Shown piece by piece: positions 8,547 to 17,085 of a stretch of DNA of 64,000 nucleotides (positions within the stretch are counted from its first letter, which is position 1; every line of letters begins with the position of its first letter). The DNA is taken from assembly GCA_037190145.1 (NCBI GenBank), contig JBBCJU010000002.1:372001-436000 (forward strand). Reading direction: 5' to 3'. The DNA is from 55-13 sp037190145 (GTDB lineage: Bacteria > Armatimonadota > Fimbriimonadia > Fimbriimonadales > Fimbriimonadaceae). A program made the translations under genes and the position numbers. The notes beneath the pieces are model-generated. The model saw only the letters and a list, made by a program, of their open reading frames with translations, was not told the origin of the DNA and searched no databases.

Positions 8547-9311
8547 TTGACGCAATCTGAACCCGTAGCGCCGTCTAACGACGTCCAAACTCGTGCTCAA
8601 GCGTTGGGCATTGATCTGTCCAGTCTCCCAACCCACGTTGCCGTCATTATGGACGGCAATGGTCGCTGGGCAAAAAAGCGTGGTTTACAGAGACTTCTTG
8701 GGCACCGAGAAGGTTATCGAACGTTGCGTGGAGTACTGCTTAACGCAAGTGAGCTAGGCATTCGATATCTCACGGTTTACGCCTTTTCGGCAGAGAATTG
8801 GCGACGGCCCGAAGACGAAGTTGCGGGGTTAATGAAGCTGATTGAGACGGCAGCCAAGGATGAGCTGCGAGCTATGCATCGTAACAACGTGCGAGTTCAA
8901 GTTGCCGGTCGGTTGGATGAGGTTCCCACGTCGCTCAGAAAGGCTTTACTTGATGGAGTAGAGACGACAAAGGACAACACGGGCATTACCTTTACGCTCG
9001 CGGTGAACTACGGTGGTCGAGCGGAAATCGTTGATGCGGTAAAGGAGATAGTGAAGTCTGGAGTTAAACCCGAAGACATCACTGAAGAAACGATTAACCA
9101 ACACCTTTACAATCCAGCTTCCCCAGAACCTGACCTAATGGTACGGACTGCGGGTGAAATGCGTTGGAGCAATTTTCTTATCTGGCAATCTGCATACACC
9201 GAGCTTTACGTAACAGAAAAGCCTTGGCCAGAGTTTGATGAAGGCGAGTTGCTTCAGGCCGTCGCGACTTTCCAAAAGCGGGTTCGCAAGTTTGGGGCGG
9301 TTGTAGAGTAA
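8547..9311 (+). CDS. uppS: Isoprenyl (undecaprenyl) diphosphate synthase
   Basis: About 254 residues from a TTG start with TGGAG eight bases upstream. It makes the C55 lipid carrier for peptidoglycan synthesis by cis-prenyl transfer. Hallmarks: HVAVIMDGNGRWAKKRGL with the catalytic Asp, GHREGY, YLTVYAFSAENWRRP, and near the end DLMVRTAGEMRWSNFLIWQ followed by AYTELY. The usual motif reads RTSGExRLSNFLLWQ, so Thr-Ala and Trp are local variants. It follows pyrH-frr as in many genomes, but cdsA and dxr do not come next. Confidence 0.95.
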   Translation: MTQSEPVAPSNDVQTRAQALGIDLSSLPTHVAVIMDGNGRWAKKRGLQRLLGHREGYRTLRGVLLNASELGIRYLTVYAFSAENWRRPEDEVAGLMKLIETAAKDELRAMHRNNVRVQVAGRLDEVPTSLRKALLDGVETTKDNTGITFTLAVNYGGRAEIVDAVKEIVKSGVKPEDITEETINQHLYNPASPEPDLMVRTAGEMRWSNFLIWQSAYTELYVTEKPWPEFDEGELLQAVATFQKRVRKFGAVVE

Positions 9312-9337
9312 GGCGTCTCTAAAGAGTCACGATCCTT

Positions 9338-9366
9338 GGTGAAGTCTGTACTTTTTCAGACTTACC
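9338..9366 (+). other. Hairpin after uppS
   Basis: GGT plus AAGTCTG (9338-9348, with one bulged base) pairs with CAGACTTACC (9357-9366) around a T-rich loop. It lies about 27 bases after the uppS stop and may end that transcript, although no T-run follows the stem. Confidence 0.4.
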
Positions 9367-9395
9367 TTAACCAAAAAATCCCATATCATTTATGT

Positions 9396-9626
9396 ATGAG
9401 GTTGATTCGTCGGAAATCTGATGGTTGGGTGATCTTCGCCATCTATGGCGGCGGAGCTTTAGGTGCTTATCTTCTTACTGATATCCCCTGGTTACCGGTT
9501 GGGGTAGGGAGCATCATTTCGATTGTGGGACTCCTCATCGGCATCTTTTTCGTCGGTGTGCTTCTTTTTGTGCCTACCCGAGTCTTCTGGGATTGGTTAG
9601 TCATGGGTAGAAATAACGTAGAATAG
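9396..9626 (+). CDS. Small two-helix membrane protein
   Basis: 76 residues from the ATG at 9396. Two hydrophobic stretches (WVIFAIYGGGALGAYLL and VGVGSIISIVGLLIGIFFVG, then VLLFV) are joined by a short loop, and the N-terminus is basic (MRLIRRKSDG), which suggests an inside start. An in-frame ATG 60 bases further up would add a leader that overlaps the post-uppS hairpin, so I do not favour it. Function unknown. The TPP riboswitch begins directly after its stop. Confidence 0.6.
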   Translation: MRLIRRKSDGWVIFAIYGGGALGAYLLTDIPWLPVGVGSIISIVGLLIGIFFVGVLLFVPTRVFWDWLVMGRNNVE

Positions 9627-9637
9627 AACTGAGAACC

Positions 9638-9730
9638 GCCCGCAGGGGGAGCCGAAATGGCTGAGAGGTCATCTGCAATGATGACGACCCCTAGAACCTG
9701 ATCCGGTTAGTACCGGTGTAGGGATTGTGG
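9638..9730 (+). promoter_or_regulatory. TPP (thiamine pyrophosphate) riboswitch
   Basis: All conserved parts of the THI element are in order: GGGGGAGCC, TGGCTGAGAGG, a variable stem (TCATCTGCAATGATGA), CGACCCCTAGAACCTGATC, CGGTTAGTACCGGTG and TAGGGA. CCGC near 9638 can pair with GTGG at 9727-9730 to close helix P1. It is on the plus strand and is followed by a terminator hairpin, a GGAGGA site and a TTG start at 9805. The only gene in reach is a prepilin-type gene, not a thiamine gene. Confidence 0.95.
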
Positions 9731-9749
9731 AAGACGGCCTCCGATGTTG

Positions 9750-9790
9750 GAGCCACCTTCGCAATCGCGATGGTGGCTCTTACTTTTAAC
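9750..9790 (+). terminator. Terminator-like hairpin of the TPP riboswitch
   Basis: GAGCCACC (9750-9757) pairs with GGTGGCTC (9772-9779), extended inward by TCGC and GCGA after one T-T mismatch, and followed by TTACTTTTAAC. Its position 20 bases after the aptamer and before the ribosome binding site at 9795-9800 is that of an expression platform acting by transcription termination. Confidence 0.75.
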
Positions 9791-9804
9791 ATTCGGAGGA
9801 ACCC

Positions 9805-10617
9805 TTGAAAAACCAACAACGCGCGAGCACGTTTTCGCACTTCCATAGAGCCTTTACCCTGATTGAACTCTTGGTTGTTATCGCCATCATTGCCATCTTG
9901 GCTGCGATTCTTTTCCCAGTTTTTGCTCAGGCTAAAAACGCAGCCAAGCAAACTGCATGTTTGAGCAATGCTAAGCAGATTGGAACGACTCAAAAGCTTT
10001 ACATGACGGACTATGACGATGCCGCGCCCATCTTCTACGCCTACAATACTCAGGATACCAATGGCAATCCAGCTTATTTTGGGCTGCCAAATCATAAAGG
10101 AACGGAAGGTCTCCTTCTACCTTATTCAAAGAGCAAAGATATTTTCAGAAGCCCCCTCGATTCTGGTGGTCCCTATCTCGCTAGTGATCCTGGGTTAACG
10201 GGTGGATCGTTTGATACATATTGGAAGGCGTACGGCACGAGTTACCGCTTCAGCAAGTGTATGTTCAGCGTGGTAGAAGGCGAATCAACTGGAAACAATA
10301 GCCCGTATGATTGGACCAGGATTGTTACCGATACCATGGCGGAAGATCCGGCAGGAACCAGGATCATTCGATTGGAAATGATGAAATTCTTTGAGCGAAA
10401 GAATGATCCAGATTGCTCTCGATATGGCTATGACTGTGGCTATTGGAAGCAATGGGATAGCCAGGGAGGATCAATCATCTATTCGGATTCTCACGCCAAG
10501 CGTGTTGTTTCACCCGGACAGTTTGATCAGATTAAGGTTGACCCCGAAGGTCACCGGTCAGGCGAGGCCACCGGTGGGGGAGCTTGGGACGATACTTGGT
10601 ATTGGCGCTGTGATTAA
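9805..10617 (+). CDS. Prepilin-type N-terminal cleavage/methylation protein (DUF1559-like)
   Basis: 270 residues from a TTG start with GGAGGA five bases upstream. After a basic leader it has the prepilin peptidase site and hydrophobic helix (AFTLIELLVVIAIIAILAAI), then the group-specific FPVFAQAKNAAKQ and CLSNAKQIG. The rest is the Cys- and Tyr-rich globular part seen in this family, ending with a SIIYSDSHAKRV strand in the place of the H-X9-DG block. Such proteins are thought to be pseudopilin-like envelope proteins. Expression appears to be under the upstream TPP riboswitch, which is unexplained. Confidence 0.9.
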   Translation: MKNQQRASTFSHFHRAFTLIELLVVIAIIAILAAILFPVFAQAKNAAKQTACLSNAKQIGTTQKLYMTDYDDAAPIFYAYNTQDTNGNPAYFGLPNHKGTEGLLLPYSKSKDIFRSPLDSGGPYLASDPGLTGGSFDTYWKAYGTSYRFSKCMFSVVEGESTGNNSPYDWTRIVTDTMAEDPAGTRIIRLEMMKFFERKNDPDCSRYGYDCGYWKQWDSQGGSIIYSDSHAKRVVSPGQFDQIKVDPEGHRSGEATGGGAWDDTWYWRCD

Positions 10618-11078
10618 ACTAGCCTAAGCAGTTGTCGAATGGCTCCCAAATGAAAAGCCATGTGTGGAAGCTGAGCCAGGAACCCGATTGCATGATCGGG
10701 TTCCTCTATATGTGGGTTTTGCTCAAAGTAATTCAGGAAGAATTCGTATTGGTATCGCACGTCTTTCTTTAACTCGTTCCACTCTTCTTCAGACACACTT
10801 TGTTTTGCCCAGCTAGATTCCCAGTCTCCTTCTTGCTCAGGGCCACCAAGGTAGGCGTTTGCTCCTCGAAGAGCGTAGCGTATGTGAAAAGTATGTGCGG
10901 CTATACTTGCACACTCAGGTTTCAATTTGATGCTGGCGGACTCTGCGCCACAAGACTCTAAGGCATCAAAAATGCCTTCTTTTCCTTCCACAAACCAGGT
11001 GTATTTCTGACCTTCCGGGCGCCCCTCAAAACACTCTCGAAAGAGAAAGAGAACATGGGGGATTAGGTCGATACTCAT
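10614..11078 (-). CDS. DinB-like four-helix protein
   Basis: 154 residues, with the size and helical pattern of the DinB/YfiT superfamily, whose members bind a metal through three His and often act on thiol cofactors. Candidate metal ligands are in AAHTFHIRYALRGAN and in PHMAFHLGAIRQLL near the C-terminus. It lies 23 bases downstream of the winged-helix regulator gene and is probably co-transcribed with it. Its last four bases overlap the convergent prepilin gene. The substrate is unknown. Confidence 0.65.
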   Translation of the reverse strand: MSIDLIPHVLFLFRECFEGRPEGQKYTWFVEGKEGIFDALESCGAESASIKLKPECASIAAHTFHIRYALRGANAYLGGPEQEGDWESSWAKQSVSEEEWNELKKDVRYQYEFFLNYFEQNPHIEEPDHAIGFLAQLPHMAFHLGAIRQLLRLV

Positions 11079-11101
11079 GCATATCTAGACCTTTCACCGG
11101 C

Positions 11102-11746
11102 TTAATCAGTTTCGTTTTCAGGAAGATTGCTCAGCTCTTCTCCTGTAAGCTCTCGATAGTGTCTTTGACTGACTTGCAAGACCGGGGAAAAGTAGGTGGA
11201 AATATGGATGACTTCACCGGCCTCATCTTCCATCTGATCAAACTCTTTAAGTAGCTCTTTAAAGCGTTTGCTTAGGAGCTTAGCCTTGTCCGGTGTTAGC
11301 TTGATAAAAGCGTGTACGAAGTGGTTGATGTCGTGATAGGGAAGATCTATGTTCCCGACAATATTGGATGCCGCTCGTTCACGGTCCATTGCTCGGCAAA
11401 TGGCTGCAAAACCTCGATTGATCTCCTCAACGTATTCCGGTTCATAGGGAGGACGACTGGTATATCCCCAGTGGAATTTTTGGACGTAAAGCTCCTCCGT
11501 GCGAGACCTTCGCTTACGAGTGCCTGCAACCACAAGCATGTTCGCTTTGATCAGCTCATTTACATGGTAACGGACAGTGGGAGCGGTGCGCCGAATTGTG
11601 GCCGCGATGTCTGTGGTTGATTTAGGTTCAGTGGCTGAGAAAGCCCAAAACACCTCGGATCGTGCGATCGAGGAAAGCGACTTCAACTGAGCAAGATCAA
11701 AAGTAACAACTTCTTCTTGCCCAGGCCAGAGCTTGACTCGGGACAT
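11102..11746 (-). CDS. ArsR-like winged-helix transcription regulator
   Basis: 214 residues. The N-terminal third is a winged helix: LSSIARSEVFWAFSATEPKS, then TTDIAATIRRTAPTVRYHVNELIKANML with a basic wing TRKRRSRTEELY. The C-terminal part is helical, with a heptad-like stretch (LLSKRFKELLKEFDQMEDEAG) that may mediate dimerisation or sense a ligand. It precedes the DinB-like gene on the same strand, so it probably controls that gene and itself. An inverted repeat lies about 160 bases upstream. Confidence 0.8.
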   Translation of the reverse strand: MSRVKLWPGQEEVVTFDLAQLKSLSSIARSEVFWAFSATEPKSTTDIAATIRRTAPTVRYHVNELIKANMLVVAGTRKRRSRTEELYVQKFHWGYTSRPPYEPEYVEEINRGFAAICRAMDRERAASNIVGNIDLPYHDINHFVHAFIKLTPDKAKLLSKRFKELLKEFDQMEDEAGEVIHISTYFSPVLQVSQRHYRELTGEELSNLPENETD

Positions 11747-11902
11747 TGCGGCTAATTATGAACAGTAAATCGCATGCCTGGGGAATGTACAACGTCGATT
11801 CTTCAACTATGCACTATTTCACACCAGGCTAACGTCGATCTTTCTCCTTTCCAAAGACTCCGACCCTCATCGGTGTCAAACAATAATGAGTTTATTATAA
11901 AC

Positions 11903-11924
11903 GACAAACTGTATGTAGTTTGTC
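11903..11924. promoter_or_regulatory. Inverted repeat GACAAACT-N6-AGTTTGTC
   Basis: Perfect 8-base arms flank a six-base spacer in the 225-base gap between the winged-helix regulator and the end of the TPR gene. It can be an operator of the regulator, or the stem of a terminator for the TPR transcript; on the minus strand it is followed by an AT-rich but not T-only tail. Confidence 0.45.
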
Positions 11925-11971
11925 TATGCGGGACCTTTTCCGAAACTCATTCATCATTGCCAGTTTGGATA

Positions 11972-14317
11972 CTAATACTCGGGCCGGTTAAGCTGTTTCG
12001 TAAACTCCTTCTTGTACTTTGCCGCAGGTTTTGCCAAGCTGTCCTCGGGATAGTCCTTCACAAGGCGATCCAAACGGTTGATGGACACTTTGATCAATTC
12101 TTCACCCTTCTTTCGCCAAGTTGTATTTAGGTTGCTGAGTCGCTCGGCAGATAGTGCTGCCATATATAGCGCCTTTGGCATAACCTTTGACTTGGGATAC
12201 TTCTGGATCAGTTCCTCGGTCAAGCGTAAACTTTGGGCAAGACATTCGTGCTCATTAAGATGCTGATTCAGCGCGGCTTTATCTGCTGCGTTGTTCACCT
12301 CAGGACTCCAAAAGTGGTCAAAAAGAATTGCGCGTCCACCCTGCCAGATACCAGGGCTATAGAACAAGAGGTTTCGTTCCTTGTAAATGTAGGCTGCCTT
12401 ATCGTATAGAGCTTGAGCACGCTCATTCTCCGTTTTTGCTTGTTTGGAAATGCGAGTCAGGTTTTCTAACTTTTGAACAATGATCAGCGGATCTTGAACA
12501 CGCGGAGCTTTATCATAACCTATGTTCTTGTCGGGCTCCACAAGCGCTTTCCGCTCTTTTGAGGTCAAACCCCAGCCACTCCGAGTGGCTTTATCCAGCC
12601 TTTGGAATGCTTGGCGAGCTTCTGCATAGCGCTCTTTACGCAAGAAACGCATGCCTAGGGTGTATTGCAGGGTCTCTTTGCGATAGATTCCTGCATAGTA
12701 AGAACCCTCTCTTTCGGCTAAGGACCCCATCGCATATTTGGGTTTTCGAACCAGGTAACGCTTTAACTCATCCGGAGTAAGACGAGCGTCTACCAGGTAA
12801 GCCGCATCTTGTGAATAACCGAGTCCGAGGTATAGATCAAGAGCCGTGAGGGGATCGCCATGTCGCTCATTTTGCAGTGCCAAAAACTCGGCGGCTCCCT
12901 GTCTCAGATAACCCGGAGTATCTGTGCCAAGCAACTTTTCACCTTCTCGAATAGCTTGCTTATGATTTCCCGTCCTCGCAAGTGAGCCCGCCAAGACGAA
13001 ACGCGATCTCGCGGATGTTTCTTTATCGGCGGTTAACGTAAGGGCCCTTTGAGCCAGCTGCTGTGCCGAAGCATATCGTCCGGCATTGTAGTTAATCTGA
13101 GCAACACGCGATGTCAGAGATGCCGGAGGATTCTTCATCTCGTTTAGTGCCGAGGTGGCAAAGGTCATCAAATTTGTTTCTTGGGTCAGAGATAGCGGAG
13201 TGTGCTCAATTCGAAACCCAATATAAGCTTGCAGAAGGTCAGAATTCTTGCGTATGGCATTTTGGACTTTCTTTGCTTGATTGGAATCCAACTTCTCGAA
13301 AACTTCCTTAAGTAGTTTCCCACCTTGAAGGTGTTCTCTTGATGGGCTGTTTAAGTTCCATTGTTTGAGCAAAGCGATAACTGCTTCATCTTGCCGCCCT
13401 TGGATTCGATACACATCGGCCAGGGAGTTGTACGCCATCCATGCAATTGCCGGATCTTTTGATGCCGTTTGCTTACGATATTGGTTGATGGCTTGGGGGT
13501 ACTGGCTTTCTAAAAATGCAACGCGTCCTTGCCAGCCGATTGCGTTTTCCGCGAAACGAGTTTTAGGAAACTCCTTAAGAAGCTGGTCGAGAAGTTTTCC
13601 GCCACGAGAGACTTGATCAGGAGTAGGTGATTGGTTGGGTCGATGTTGTAGCAGGGTTCTTGCGGCCATAACGAGAGCCGATTCTGCGCGAGGCGATTTT
13701 TGATCGGCTCGATACGCCGCCATATAGGCATTGGATAGTTCGTTGCGGCTTGCCGATTTCTCATCTGCCAACGCGTAAAGAATATGAGGCTTTAGATAGG
13801 CGGGCGGATTCTGAATTTGGTGAAGTCTTTCTAGTCCCCTCTTTCGCTCGCCGAACTCGACTAGATAGCGGCCTTGCAGATACTTCTGAAGAGCTGGAGC
13901 ATTTTTCCCTTTGGACTGCTGGAATATCTCCTCACGATCCTTTATGAAGCCAGGAAGGGTCTCGTTTGGAGTGAGCATCTTGTATTTGGACAAAGCTTGG
14001 TCAAACTTTCCGGCAATCTCCAAGTTTCTTGCGATCTTGCGAATGCGATTCTGATTCCACACCCAGCCGCTATCCCATGGCTGTGGCACGTCGATATCCC
14101 AGTCGTAGGTGCTTAATGTTCCCCCGCGATGTGGCTCACTTGTCCAATTTGTCATCCGAATATGGATAGGAGCGCGACCGAAATCGATGGGTATCTCATC
14201 GTTGAGGTCACTGTAGAAGTGAACTGAATCAACAAGGCCATCAAAGCTTCCAATGGCATATAAACCGGCGAGGCCCAGGAGGGCAATTCCTGGATAGCGA
14301 AGAGATTTTGATTTCAT
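11972..14317 (-). CDS. Membrane-anchored TPR-repeat protein
   Basis: 781 residues. One N-terminal hydrophobic helix (YPGIALLGLAGLYAIGSF) is followed by a long alpha-helical array with many TPR-like pairs, for example IAGKFDQALSKYKML, QYPQAINQYRKQT, GRYASAQQLAQRALTL and RYAEARQAFQRLDK. The array probably lies outside the membrane as a protein-binding scaffold. It overlaps the DUF3142 gene by four bases (ATGA), which indicates translational coupling and a shared task. No enzyme domain is visible. Confidence 0.8.
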   Translation of the reverse strand: MKSKSLRYPGIALLGLAGLYAIGSFDGLVDSVHFYSDLNDEIPIDFGRAPIHIRMTNWTSEPHRGGTLSTYDWDIDVPQPWDSGWVWNQNRIRKIARNLEIAGKFDQALSKYKMLTPNETLPGFIKDREEIFQQSKGKNAPALQKYLQGRYLVEFGERKRGLERLHQIQNPPAYLKPHILYALADEKSASRNELSNAYMAAYRADQKSPRAESALVMAARTLLQHRPNQSPTPDQVSRGGKLLDQLLKEFPKTRFAENAIGWQGRVAFLESQYPQAINQYRKQTASKDPAIAWMAYNSLADVYRIQGRQDEAVIALLKQWNLNSPSREHLQGGKLLKEVFEKLDSNQAKKVQNAIRKNSDLLQAYIGFRIEHTPLSLTQETNLMTFATSALNEMKNPPASLTSRVAQINYNAGRYASAQQLAQRALTLTADKETSARSRFVLAGSLARTGNHKQAIREGEKLLGTDTPGYLRQGAAEFLALQNERHGDPLTALDLYLGLGYSQDAAYLVDARLTPDELKRYLVRKPKYAMGSLAEREGSYYAGIYRKETLQYTLGMRFLRKERYAEARQAFQRLDKATRSGWGLTSKERKALVEPDKNIGYDKAPRVQDPLIIVQKLENLTRISKQAKTENERAQALYDKAAYIYKERNLLFYSPGIWQGGRAILFDHFWSPEVNNAADKAALNQHLNEHECLAQSLRLTEELIQKYPKSKVMPKALYMAALSAERLSNLNTTWRKKGEELIKVSINRLDRLVKDYPEDSLAKPAAKYKKEFTKQLNRPEY

Positions 14318-15906
14318 TTGAGCGGCTTCCGTGACGACTCTGATGGTGGCGCTTCTGAGCCTTGATGTTTATCAAAGCCGTTTGCGTTCCTTAAGGTCCA
14401 CTTGATGTTGATGACTTCTGCGCCGGGTTCGAAAAGTCGAATCGGTCCAGCGCTAGCCCGTTGTTTCGACCCTAAATAGCTCTTACGCAATCTTACGGCA
14501 TTCGCCTTAGACCGCGCAGTTGGCTGAAAAGCTCCTTGTCGATCAAGAACACCGAACTCAGTGTCCTCAAAGTCTCGGAGGCGAACATCTTCAATCCCTG
14601 TTTTGCTGAATTCGAGCACCACTTCCACTGCATCTGGCGATACAAAGGTTGCTGCAGCGCTGGGATTGTTCACCGTGACAAAAAAGTCAGTTGGTGCGTT
14701 GGCAGTCTTGGCGCCCCCTTCAATAAGGTCAAAAGTATCTTGGATTGAATTCGTGGTGACACTCAATTGCGGAATGATCCGTTCCCCTTTCACGGTCGCT
14801 AGGAACCCTTCTGTTGATAGGGTGAGTGTTGAACGAGGTTCTGGGTAGCGGTAAATAATGGCTCCCAGGCACTTAGGGCCAGAATGTTCTCGAACAATAC
14901 GAAGTGATTCTTGCAGAACCTCTGGAGCAGGAATGGAATAACCCAATGTGTAGTTTAGGCCTCGTCCTGTTGGAGATGGGCGAATAGCCTTCAGCTTAAT
15001 AATCTGCTCCCCAACGCTATCTGCGCTTGTCTTAGCCGGTTGCCCTTTACGATCTGCTGCAAATGCTTCTTGAAACTTAAACGAAGGATGAACCATGGAC
15101 TCTGCAGGTCCCGTTCGCTGGTAGATATCCACCAACTTGCCCTTTTCATCAAACAGAAATCCATGACCATAGGCAGGCACGCCGATGTAGTAGGGACATT
15201 TCAGCCTCTCGGCTCGCGGGAGGACAGCTTTGAGATAGTCGTGATCGGCAACAGGACGCATGGTGTCAACTGTCTTGCCGGTCACTCCCTCATAGGCTTG
15301 GGGAACTATGAAATCGAGTTCTGCAGAAAGAGTTTCGACGCCGGGGGTACCTAGCCAACTCATAAGGCCAGTTGTTGACCATTTTAGGTTCCCTGGAACC
15401 TGCTTCCGTATCTCCTTGATCAGTTCAGCATATCTCGGCAAAAGTCGAGTAGGGCAATCAAGGTCTAGCTGGATTCCCTTGACCTCCAATCCAAGCTTCT
15501 GAGTTCGCTCTGTTTGGTTTTGAATCCGTGAGGCTATTTGTCCTGCAATGGTGGCAAGATCAAATTCTTCAAAGTGGCGAATAAACCCACCATCGAAGTT
15601 AAACACCATGTGGGTTTCAAGGTCTGGTACTTGCCGATAGCTTTGAGGAATCACCAAAACGGCGTTCTTTCCGTCTGTGCTGAATGTTCCAGCGCGCACA
15701 AAGAGTTTATTGAGTCCGTGCTCTTTCAGAGCCTTTGTTTCTTCAGTAGATAAACTTAAGGGTGAGTGCCAATACCAAACTCCCAACTCAAGAGTTTTTA
15801 GAGCATTCCCGGAAGACTGCTTTTGGGTCGCAAACCAACCGAGAAGGGTAGCCGCAACCACCAAACCGCCGACCGGTATCAAGAATTTTCGAAACTTCTC
15901 CCTCAT
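14314..15906 (-). CDS. DUF3142-like TIM-barrel protein
   Basis: 530 residues with an N-terminal membrane anchor or signal (FLIPVGGLVVAATLLGWF). The middle resembles DUF3142 and related glycoside-hydrolase-type barrels: LELGVWYWHSPLS, GIQLDLDCPTRLLPRYAELI, LKWSTTGLMSWLG, and LDFIVPQAYEG. The acidic LDLDCP strand end is where a catalytic acid would sit in such barrels. A beta-rich C-terminal region follows. The next gene, the TPR protein, starts inside its stop. An envelope polysaccharide role is an inference. Confidence 0.7.
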   Translation of the reverse strand: MREKFRKFLIPVGGLVVAATLLGWFATQKQSSGNALKTLELGVWYWHSPLSLSTEETKALKEHGLNKLFVRAGTFSTDGKNAVLVIPQSYRQVPDLETHMVFNFDGGFIRHFEEFDLATIAGQIASRIQNQTERTQKLGLEVKGIQLDLDCPTRLLPRYAELIKEIRKQVPGNLKWSTTGLMSWLGTPGVETLSAELDFIVPQAYEGVTGKTVDTMRPVADHDYLKAVLPRAERLKCPYYIGVPAYGHGFLFDEKGKLVDIYQRTGPAESMVHPSFKFQEAFAADRKGQPAKTSADSVGEQIIKLKAIRPSPTGRGLNYTLGYSIPAPEVLQESLRIVREHSGPKCLGAIIYRYPEPRSTLTLSTEGFLATVKGERIIPQLSVTTNSIQDTFDLIEGGAKTANAPTDFFVTVNNPSAAATFVSPDAVEVVLEFSKTGIEDVRLRDFEDTEFGVLDRQGAFQPTARSKANAVRLRKSYLGSKQRASAGPIRLFEPGAEVINIKWTLRNANGFDKHQGSEAPPSESSRKPLK

Positions 15907-16123
15907 TTGTGCAACGTCGCATGTTCATTCTATCGAACTGAACACGAGCCAGACGCATAACCCGATAACGAAGTTTCGAATAGTTTCACAAATGCGTGAA
16001 TTGGGCCTATTTTAAAGGGGCTCAGAGGCGGTTTCGTGGGATTTCTTGTCCATTGCGTTTTTGCGCATTTTTTATCTATGCCTGCCCAGGAGGAATTCAA
16101 AACGCGGACCGATACTTCGCATT

Positions 16124-16363
16124 GTGCTAGACGACTATAACATTCGCCAAATGACGAGAGTTGCCGAGATGCTCAGGAAAGGCTACGTATTGAGAATGTT
16201 TGATAGTCATGTGGCATATATGACGAATTCGGCGGAAGATGAGGCCAAACAAATCTCCGAGTTTGTGGCAAACCAATTCATAGAGTCAGGCAAAGTGACC
16301 CTAGTTGCCGAAGGTTGGAACTACCGAGAATACAGCCTCGTCCCTCATCCTGCAACCGCTTAA
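16124..16363 (+). CDS. Small protein of unknown function
   Basis: The frame is open from 16046, but the upstream codons read as an AT-rich leader. GTG at 16124 or ATG at 16151 would give 79 or 70 residues. An AGGAGGA at 16088-16094 lies too far from either, so the start is unresolved. The peptide (MTRVAEMLRKGYVLRMFDSHVAY and a helix with DEAKQISEFVANQF, broken here by no motif) has no recognised family. It is the only open frame in the 550 bases between the DUF3142 and flavodoxin genes. Confidence 0.4.
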   Translation: MLDDYNIRQMTRVAEMLRKGYVLRMFDSHVAYMTNSAEDEAKQISEFVANQFIESGKVTLVAEGWNYREYSLVPHPATA

Positions 16364-16459
16364 ACAGGGACCTTTGTAAAGCCCATAAACCTTCTTAATG
16401 AGACTTGCTCAAGATTCCGTTCTAGTTTTGGCACTCTAGGGCGACGGGGGTAAACCCAT

Positions 16460-17014
16460 CTAGACCTCTACAAGCCCAGTCCGAGCGCCAACAAAGGAGA
16501 ACACCACCACTTTCAGGTCGTCCCAATCGGTATAGACAAAGTCGTGGTGGGTATCAATGTCTGCGCCGCTTTTCTTCGCGAACATCTTCATAAGCATTCG
16601 CTTCATCCAGTCGCATTGTGTGTATTTGAGGGCACCGGCTACCAGATGAACCGATTTTGGAATCCATCCTGTGTCGATGGTAAATCGGTCCACACACACC
16701 ATCGCCTCTGCAACATGTTTGTCATCTTTAACCACTGCGGTTAGGCTAACCGACAACATGAGCGAGGGAACCTTTGCAAGTTCGTCGCGGTGACGCTTCA
16801 CAAACTTCACCAGCGAAGTTTGGTGCTTCTCTTGATGAAGCGAGCCCGCCAAGATCGCACACTCCACCTTACTGAGGTCAAGGTCTACTTCCTTAACCCC
16901 AGTGTCAAACAGCGACACGGAATGTCCAGACTCCTGAAGCCAGTCCCGCACTTCTTCGCAAATAGTGCGGGTGTGTCCCTCGGTGGTGCCGTAGGCAATA
17001 AGGATGTTTGCCAT
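16460..17014 (-). CDS. Flavodoxin-fold protein, HemG-like
   Basis: 184 residues. The N-terminal FMN-phosphate loop ILIAYGTTEGHTRTI is a good flavodoxin signature, followed by CAILAGSLHQEKHQTSLVKF and MLSVSLTAV. Spacing and the C-terminal segment WMKRMLMKMFAKKSGADIDT resemble the HemG type of menaquinone-dependent protoporphyrinogen oxidase, which makes protoporphyrin IX in haem synthesis. No haem gene is adjacent, so a general flavodoxin role cannot be excluded. Confidence 0.8.
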   Translation of the reverse strand: MANILIAYGTTEGHTRTICEEVRDWLQESGHSVSLFDTGVKEVDLDLSKVECAILAGSLHQEKHQTSLVKFVKRHRDELAKVPSLMLSVSLTAVVKDDKHVAEAMVCVDRFTIDTGWIPKSVHLVAGALKYTQCDWMKRMLMKMFAKKSGADIDTHHDFVYTDWDDLKVVVFSFVGARTGLVEV

Positions 17015-17085
17015 CTTCTATATCATCGCTTACGTATGAGAGACCAAAGAAGTCGCTCTTTAGCGTACAGGTTTTCTCGTTGTGG

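Noticed and set aside
11774..12130. 118-residue plus-strand frame overlapping the TPR gene
   Set aside because: It lies mostly opposite the coding TPR gene and has no protein-like features.
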